Shown here piece after piece: positions 60,194 through 64,000 of a DNA stretch of 64,000 bases (its first letter is position 1; each line of letters starts with the position of its first letter). A model generated the notes under the pieces. It was not told where the DNA came from. It did not search any database and worked only from the letters and a program-made list of their open reading frames with translations. The DNA lies in NCBI RefSeq assembly GCF_004341515.1, contig NZ_SLZF01000009.1:281615-345614 (forward strand), read 5' to 3'. The position numbers and the translations under genes are program-made. Source of the stretch: Allobosea sp. BK604. GTDB taxonomy: Bacteria; Pseudomonadota; Alphaproteobacteria; Rhizobiales; Beijerinckiaceae.

Positions 60194-60544
60194 TCAGAGA
60201 CTTTGCTCCTTTCGGGAAGCCAGGGCGAGTTTCCCGACGAGTTCGTCAGGGATCGGCCGGCGCGGCGAGAAGGTGATGCCGGTCTTGGTCGATTTGAGCC
60301 CGGCCGCGGCGATCTCATCGGCATGCGACGCGATGGCGGACGGAGCCAGATAGAGGCCGCATTGCTGACTGAACGCCGCATAGCCCGCGATGATGGTTTG
60401 CCCGATCCTGAAGCCCGGCATCTTGTAGGCGATGACCTCTTCGGCGTCGGGCAAGGCGCGCGCAAGCTGAGCCCGCAGGCGAACGAGCAGCGGGCGAAGC
60501 TCCGCGGGAGCCTCGGCTATATAGGCGTCGTGATCAGCAATCAT
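60194..60544 (-). CDS. DUF1801/YdhG-like protein
   Basis: A 116-residue protein of the DUF1801 (iron-chaperone YdhG/Fra-like) family. Key segments are the N-terminal LRPLLVRLRAQLARALPDAE, then IAYKMPGFRIGQTIIAGYAAF and GLYLAPSAIASH. The C-terminal TKTGITFSPRRPIPDELVGK is the family's usual end. The ATG at 60544 is the first in-frame ATG; a longer reading needs a TTG. Relatives are ordinary chromosomal proteins, so the phage-derived island may be interrupted here. Confidence 0.82.
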   Translation of the reverse strand: MIADHDAYIAEAPAELRPLLVRLRAQLARALPDAEEVIAYKMPGFRIGQTIIAGYAAFSQQCGLYLAPSAIASHADEIAAAGLKSTKTGITFSPRRPIPDELVGKLALASRKEQSL

Positions 60545-60666
60545 GCTCAGGCAGGCTTCCGCTGGCGTGACATTCGGGGCTGGGGATCCCAGCCTCGACC
60601 AGTCGACCGATCGGATCAAGCCGATCTGGAGAACGGCCGAAAGCGGTCATCGTCTCCTCCAATGCC

Positions 60667-60921
60667 TCACGCCGAGCCCCTGTCGATCGGGAACAGGCTC
60701 AGATTCTTGCCGAGGCCACCGCGCTCGCGGCAAACCGCGCAATAGAGCTTGTCATGCAGGCCGATGAGGCTGTGGCAGCCGGCGCTGACATGGCGCGCGA
60801 TCGCCGGCGCCTGCATGCGCCTGGTCCGGCCGCAATCCTCGCAGCGGATATCGATCGCCCGCACCAGGGCCAGTTCGGGCTTCCACGGTCCATTCTCGAA
60901 GGCCAGGCTCATCTCACGCAT
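60667..60921 (-). CDS. small zinc-ribbon protein under SOS control
   Basis: An 84-residue protein with cysteine pairs that can form a zinc ribbon: CEDC in DIRCEDCGRTRRM and CAVC in LYCAVCRERGG, with SAGCHSL between them. The fold is probably nucleic-acid binding. ATGs at 60921 and 60912 are both possible. The SOS box at 60929-60943 lies 7 bp upstream of the first, so LexA would directly block its transcription and DNA damage would induce it. The function is unknown. Confidence 0.7.
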   Translation of the reverse strand: MREMSLAFENGPWKPELALVRAIDIRCEDCGRTRRMQAPAIARHVSAGCHSLIGLHDKLYCAVCRERGGLGKNLSLFPIDRGSA

Positions 60922-60928
60922 CCCGTAT

Positions 60929-60943
60929 GTTCTATTTATGTTC
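60929..60943. promoter_or_regulatory. alphaproteobacterial LexA (SOS) box
   Basis: GTTCTATTTATGTTC is an exact GTTC-N7-GTTC direct repeat with an AT-rich spacer, the known LexA site of alphaproteobacteria. It is at the start of the zinc-ribbon gene. Confidence 0.75.
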
Positions 60944-61077
60944 TCATTGAAAGCAGGGTCGCCGACGGGAGTCGAGTCAGGGCGGCGCCCTCCCCCTGAC
61001 AATTTCCGTCAGGGAGAAAGGCGGGGACGGACGCGCGGATAAATTCGCGATTTGCACAAGTCTCCGCTTGACTAAAT

Positions 61078-61092
61078 TTGCGACTATCGCAA
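61078..61092. promoter_or_regulatory. phage repressor operator O4
   Basis: TTGCGACTATCGCAA, a perfect match to the O1-O3 pattern. A TTGACT (-35-like) at 61068 lies just upstream, so the operator occupies the spacer of the rightward promoter. Confidence 0.75.
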
Positions 61093-61119
61093 TTTTATCT
61101 CCGCAGCAGGAGAGACCTC

Positions 61120-61539
61120 ATGTCCAGCTATCTCACCCCGTCCGCAGAGCTAGACGAAGCCGCGATCCGCCGCGCCGTCGCCGCCGAGATCGGGGCCCTC
61201 GCCTATCGGCGCGGCGGCAGGCCGACACCAGCCGAGATCCAGGCCGCCGAGGCGCTCGCCCGCACTGACGCAAGCCGCGAGCAGGCGCTCGCCGCCGGCT
61301 GGCCGGCGATGGCCTATGACGCCGCCCGCGCCTTCATCCAGGGCGCGCTGGCGGGCCTGACGCCGGAGCCGCAGGCGCATGGGATCGCGCCCCCGGCGGA
61401 ACGCCCGGCCGGCTCGTTCGAGCGCGCCGAGCATTGCCAGCGCGAGATCTACCGGCAGCGCCGGCAGGCGCTCGACGCCACGCTCGCCCGCATCACGGCG
61501 AGCCGGGACATCGTGCAGTATCTCGAGGCGGCGGAGTGA
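61120..61539 (+). CDS. phage-island protein under repressor control
   Basis: A 139-residue Ala-rich helical protein (MSSYLTPSAELDEAAIRRAV ... SRDIVQYLEAAE) with no recognised domain. AGGAGAG precedes the ATG at 61120. Operator O4 is 28 bp upstream, so it is expressed when the repressor is removed. It begins a three-gene chain of overlapping reading frames. Confidence 0.68.
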   Translation: MSSYLTPSAELDEAAIRRAVAAEIGALAYRRGGRPTPAEIQAAEALARTDASREQALAAGWPAMAYDAARAFIQGALAGLTPEPQAHGIAPPAERPAGSFERAEHCQREIYRQRRQALDATLARITASRDIVQYLEAAE

Positions 61540-61652
61540 CGGCCGTGCCCAGCCGCCATCACACCCGCAGCGGCGCGGCGGATGCAGCGCACGCCGTGAG
61601 TGCCGACAGCGCGGCCGGCCGCAGCGCCGCCAGCTTCGCGGTGCCGGCATGA
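61536..61652 (+). CDS. 38-residue phage-island peptide
   Basis: Starts at a GTG that overlaps the previous stop (GTGA) and ends in an ATGA overlap with the next gene. The product is Ala/Ser-rich without hydrophobic segments. Coupling at both ends is the main evidence that it is translated. Confidence 0.42.
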   Translation: MTAVPSRHHTRSGAADAAHAVSADSAAGRSAASFAVPA

Positions 61653-61762
61653 GCTGGTGGAACGCCCCGCTGCTCAGCCCGGCCCTCGGCGTCTACTGCT
61701 TCCTGGCGATCGGCGTGGCCTACGCGCTCCTGTCGCTCTGGCTGCGTGCCACGCGTCAGTAG
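61649..61762 (+). CDS. 37-residue membrane mini-protein
   Basis: MSWWNAPLLSPALGVYCFLA then IGVAYALLSLWLRATRQ: one membrane segment of about 20 residues and a basic tail. The ATG overlaps the previous stop. It resembles the 27-residue membrane peptide that opens the leftward operon in size and layout, not in sequence. Confidence 0.5.
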   Translation: MSWWNAPLLSPALGVYCFLAIGVAYALLSLWLRATRQ

Positions 61763-61960
61763 CGCGTTCCTGCCGCTCGCACCGCCAGACGCAAGACCGG
61801 CCAGCGGGCACGATGGTCACGCGTCTGTGCAACGCTTGCGTGAGCACGACGATGTCAGAGATGGGGGGAAGAACGCGCCGCGCACCGAGGGGCTGCGGGG
61901 AGCGCAATTCGATCTAACATGCCCGAGAATGTCCGCAGCGGGTCGGAGGCTGCGCTGCGC

Positions 61961-62191
61961 TCAGGATTTCCTCTGCGCTCGATAGCGATAGGAAAACCAA
62001 TAAGGAACCACTATCGCCAATGGGAACAGGACGAACATGACCACCCTTCCCATTTGCTCGAACTGAAACGCAGCGCAGAAAAGCAAGAATAGCCAACCGA
62101 GGCCGCCGACCAAAAGAGAACGAAATATCACGCTCCCGAAGGTCGGGACGTCGCAGAAAAATTTCTCGAGTGCGTCCCAGATCGCGAGCAT
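61961..62191 (-). CDS. small two-helix membrane protein
   Basis: A 76-residue protein with two hydrophobic segments (SLLVGGLGWLFLLFCAAFQF and VVMFVLFPLAIVVPYWFSYR) and a basic C-terminus. GGAG lies 8 nt before the ATG at 62191. No family is recognised. The gaps on both sides (about 200 and 250 bp) hold no other supported gene. Confidence 0.55.
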   Translation of the reverse strand: MLAIWDALEKFFCDVPTFGSVIFRSLLVGGLGWLFLLFCAAFQFEQMGRVVMFVLFPLAIVVPYWFSYRYRAQRKS

Positions 62192-62440
62192 GTCGAGAAC
62201 TCCATGGGCGTCGCTCCACAACCTGCCCGGGAAGCGTAAACGAACAATGCTCCGCGATTGGCAGGCACGGCCCCTTCAGCCCCCAAAGCCGACCTCATCA
62301 CCAGGGCCGCCCCGGCCCGGACGTCCCGAATGTCCGCCTTGTCCTCAGGGGCAATAGCGCGACCGTCGCGCTTCGGCGCCATCTCAAGGCATCGGTCCGA
62401 GTCCGCGACTTCGAAACAGGCGCAGTTCGGGGCAAGTGCC

Positions 62441-63817
62441 ATGGGCCTCTCGGTTTCACGCCTCTTGCTGATCGTGGCCGCCACGCTTGCTCTGATCACG
62501 GTCGGCATCGTCGGGTACCTGGAATGGTCCCGGCCCATTCACCTGCGCGTCGCAGCGGGGCCCAAGGACGGGATCGACGCCAAGCTGCTGGCCTCGTTCA
62601 ACCGTCTGCTCGATCTCAATCGCGCCGGAGTCCGCCTCGACCTGGTCGCGACCGCGAATGTGCGTGAGAGCGATCGCCTGCTCGACAAGCGGGAGGTCGA
62701 CATGGCCGTGGTCAGGCTCGACGATCCGCTGCCGACCGGCGCGGCACTCGTGGCGTTGCTGCGCACCGAACTCGTCATCGCCATCGCGGCCCCCCGACAC
62801 AAACTGGAGAGCCTCTCCGACGCGAGAGGCAAGCGCTTCGGTCTGGTCTCCCGCTCGCCGCTGGACGAACCGTCCTTCGTCAGGCTCCTCGACATGCTGG
62901 CTCTCACCCCGGCGGACCTTCATCTCTCGATCGTCAAGGCCGAGGATGTCGCCAGGCTCATCGCGAGCGGACAACTCGACGGCGTCGTCGTGATCGGCGT
63001 ACCCGCAGATCCGGAGGTGCGGGCTGTGGTCGCCGCAGTGGGGGACAAAAGAAAAAACCCGCCAACGATCCTCAGTATCGAACTCGGCGAAGGGCTGAAG
63101 CAACGGACTCCGGCAGCCAGCTCCGAAACCATCGAGAAGCACGCATTCCCGCGCCAGTCCATTCCCGACGACGATGTCGACACGGTCGGCGTCCCGACGG
63201 TGCTCGCCGCCAATCGGGCGATCGACGGTCCGTTGCGTGTGCGGCTCTACAATAATGCGATCATGGAGGTGACGCGCGGCCTGGTGGAGCGGCGCAGCGA
63301 GCTGGCGCGCGAGCTTCCGCTGGCCAGCCAGATCGCACCTCCGGACAGCGAGAAGGATGCGCGCTTTCCGGTTCACCCCGGCGCCGCCGCCTATCTGGAG
63401 GACACGGACACGAGCTGGGTCACGCTGTTCAGCGACCAGGTGTGGAACGTCGTCCTGGTCGGGGGACTTGCAAGCTCGCTTTTCGCGGCCGCGGGCAGCT
63501 TCCTCAGGAAGGGCCGCGACGATCCCGAGGGTGAGATTCTGGAGCGCCTGAAGGCCATCACCAAACGCGCCAGTGCAGCGACCGACCCCGAGGAGGCGGA
63601 TGTCCTGTCACGGGAACTGGGGGTGTTGGCGATGGACATCGCGACCCTCGGCCACGAGCGCCGTTGCAGCTACGAGGAGTTTGCCCCACTGCAATTGGCC
63701 TACGAAAGCGCGAGAGACCTTGTTGCGTCGCTGCGAACAAGTCCGCCTCGCCTGCCGTCCACGCTCGCGCCGACGCCAGATATCGCCTCAGCGCCGATCG
63801 GATCGTCTAGGCGCTGA
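62441..63817 (+). CDS. TAXI-type TRAP transporter binding protein, membrane-anchored
   Basis: A 458-residue protein. An N-terminal hydrophobic anchor (LLLIVAATLALITVGIVGYL) is followed by a TAXI-type binding domain starting LRVAAGPKDGIDAKLLASFN. A second hydrophobic segment near residue 340 (SDQVWNVVLVGGLASSLFAA) leads to a C-terminal helical tail of about 110 residues. Membrane-anchored TAXI proteins of this kind are common in rhizobial genomes and may be sensors rather than transporters, since no TRAP permease is nearby. The ATG at 62441 is the start before the anchor. Confidence 0.83.
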   Translation: MGLSVSRLLLIVAATLALITVGIVGYLEWSRPIHLRVAAGPKDGIDAKLLASFNRLLDLNRAGVRLDLVATANVRESDRLLDKREVDMAVVRLDDPLPTGAALVALLRTELVIAIAAPRHKLESLSDARGKRFGLVSRSPLDEPSFVRLLDMLALTPADLHLSIVKAEDVARLIASGQLDGVVVIGVPADPEVRAVVAAVGDKRKNPPTILSIELGEGLKQRTPAASSETIEKHAFPRQSIPDDDVDTVGVPTVLAANRAIDGPLRVRLYNNAIMEVTRGLVERRSELARELPLASQIAPPDSEKDARFPVHPGAAAYLEDTDTSWVTLFSDQVWNVVLVGGLASSLFAAAGSFLRKGRDDPEGEILERLKAITKRASAATDPEEADVLSRELGVLAMDIATLGHERRCSYEEFAPLQLAYESARDLVASLRTSPPRLPSTLAPTPDIASAPIGSSRR

Positions 63818-63854
63818 GATGCCAGGAGGCGACTCATTGGCAACCAGCCGCCAA

Positions 63855-63911
63855 CGTCATTGCGAGCGAAGCGAAGCAATCCAGGGGCGGCAGCGCTCCA
63901 CGTCTCCCTGG
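63855..63911. repeat. inverted repeat family D, half-copy
   Basis: CGTCATTGCGAGCGAAGCGA then AGCAATCCA and GGCAGCGCTCCACGTC: reverse-oriented relative of 60076-60163 with the same 16-bp core. The remaining bases to the window end hold no supported gene. Confidence 0.78.
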
Positions 63912-64000
63912 CGACTGTGTCTGACGTCAAGTCTTGGAGGGCGGTTTGTCTTGCCATGGCCTGTTCTGGCGGGCCATTGAGCTGAGGGCGACGAGAAGCT

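Noticed and set aside
61813..61917. Possible 34-residue peptide (MVTRLCNACVST...)
   Set aside because: No ribosome site, no coupling to a neighbour and no recognisable motif; chance frame is as likely.
62128..62538. Minus-strand frame overlapping the TAXI gene start and the small membrane gene
   Set aside because: It overlaps two better supported genes and shows no domain or ribosome site; likely a GC-rich shadow frame.

Overview
The window is GC-rich chromosomal DNA of an alphaproteobacterium, most likely a soil member of the Hyphomicrobiales (Rhizobiales) such as Bosea or a Bradyrhizobium relative. The basis is codon use, many carboxylate and peptide transporters beside CoA-linked catabolic genes, an alphaproteobacterial SOS box (GTTC-N7-GTTC), and dispersed REP-like palindromes. 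This taxonomy is inferred; there is no rRNA or tRNA here.

Layout. 1-4004: start of an exported protein, class II aldolase, LysR regulator, alpha/beta hydrolase and PaaI-type thioesterase. 4115-8078: ferric/spermidine-type ABC importer (ATPase, fused double permease, Tat-type binding protein); the ATPase start codon lies in four tandem 16-bp repeats. 8170-18869: acyl-CoA catabolic cluster (two crotonase-family enzymes, AMP-forming acyl-CoA ligase, NAD(P)-binding oxidoreductase, three-subunit FAD/[2Fe-2S] dehydrogenase, SucCD-like CoA ligase) ending in an IclR regulator; a 15-bp palindrome recurs in three of its promoters. 19001-29168: peptide/opine-type ABC transporter with two Rieske ferredoxins, a ferredoxin reductase and two amidohydrolases; a second 15-bp palindrome marks two divergent promoters at its ends. 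29428-33244: acetyltransferase, small exported proteins, a 3' scrap of a second IclR gene and a long AI-2E-type membrane protein.

33615-43009 is a defence island: C5-cytosine methyltransferase, GHKL (MORC/MutL-like) ATPase, Z1 superfamily-II ATPase, DUF4420 PD-(D/E)XK protein and AIPR protein in one operon, with a divergent Vsr-type nuclease. This is the most system-like locus in the window.

43189-47828: methylaspartate ammonia-lyase, metallophosphoesterase, an orphan binding protein and a DeoR regulator. 48131-56237: LysR regulator and a tripartite tricarboxylate transporter (two tandem TctC/Bug proteins, TctB, TctA), followed by an enolase-superfamily enzyme and a beta-propeller protein.

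56589-61762 looks like a prophage remnant or phage-derived island. It has an S24 repressor with four matching 15-bp operators, a leftward operon of overlapping genes (tiny peptides, an isolated DnaA domain IV, a DUF1376 protein), a rightward operon of small genes, and a zinc-ribbon gene directly under an SOS box. 61961-63817 holds a small membrane protein and a TAXI-type binding protein.

REP-like repeats of four families (called A, B, C and D here) fill many intergenic gaps, and in three places are part of coding sequence. All family assignments come from motif recognition by eye; no database search was run.
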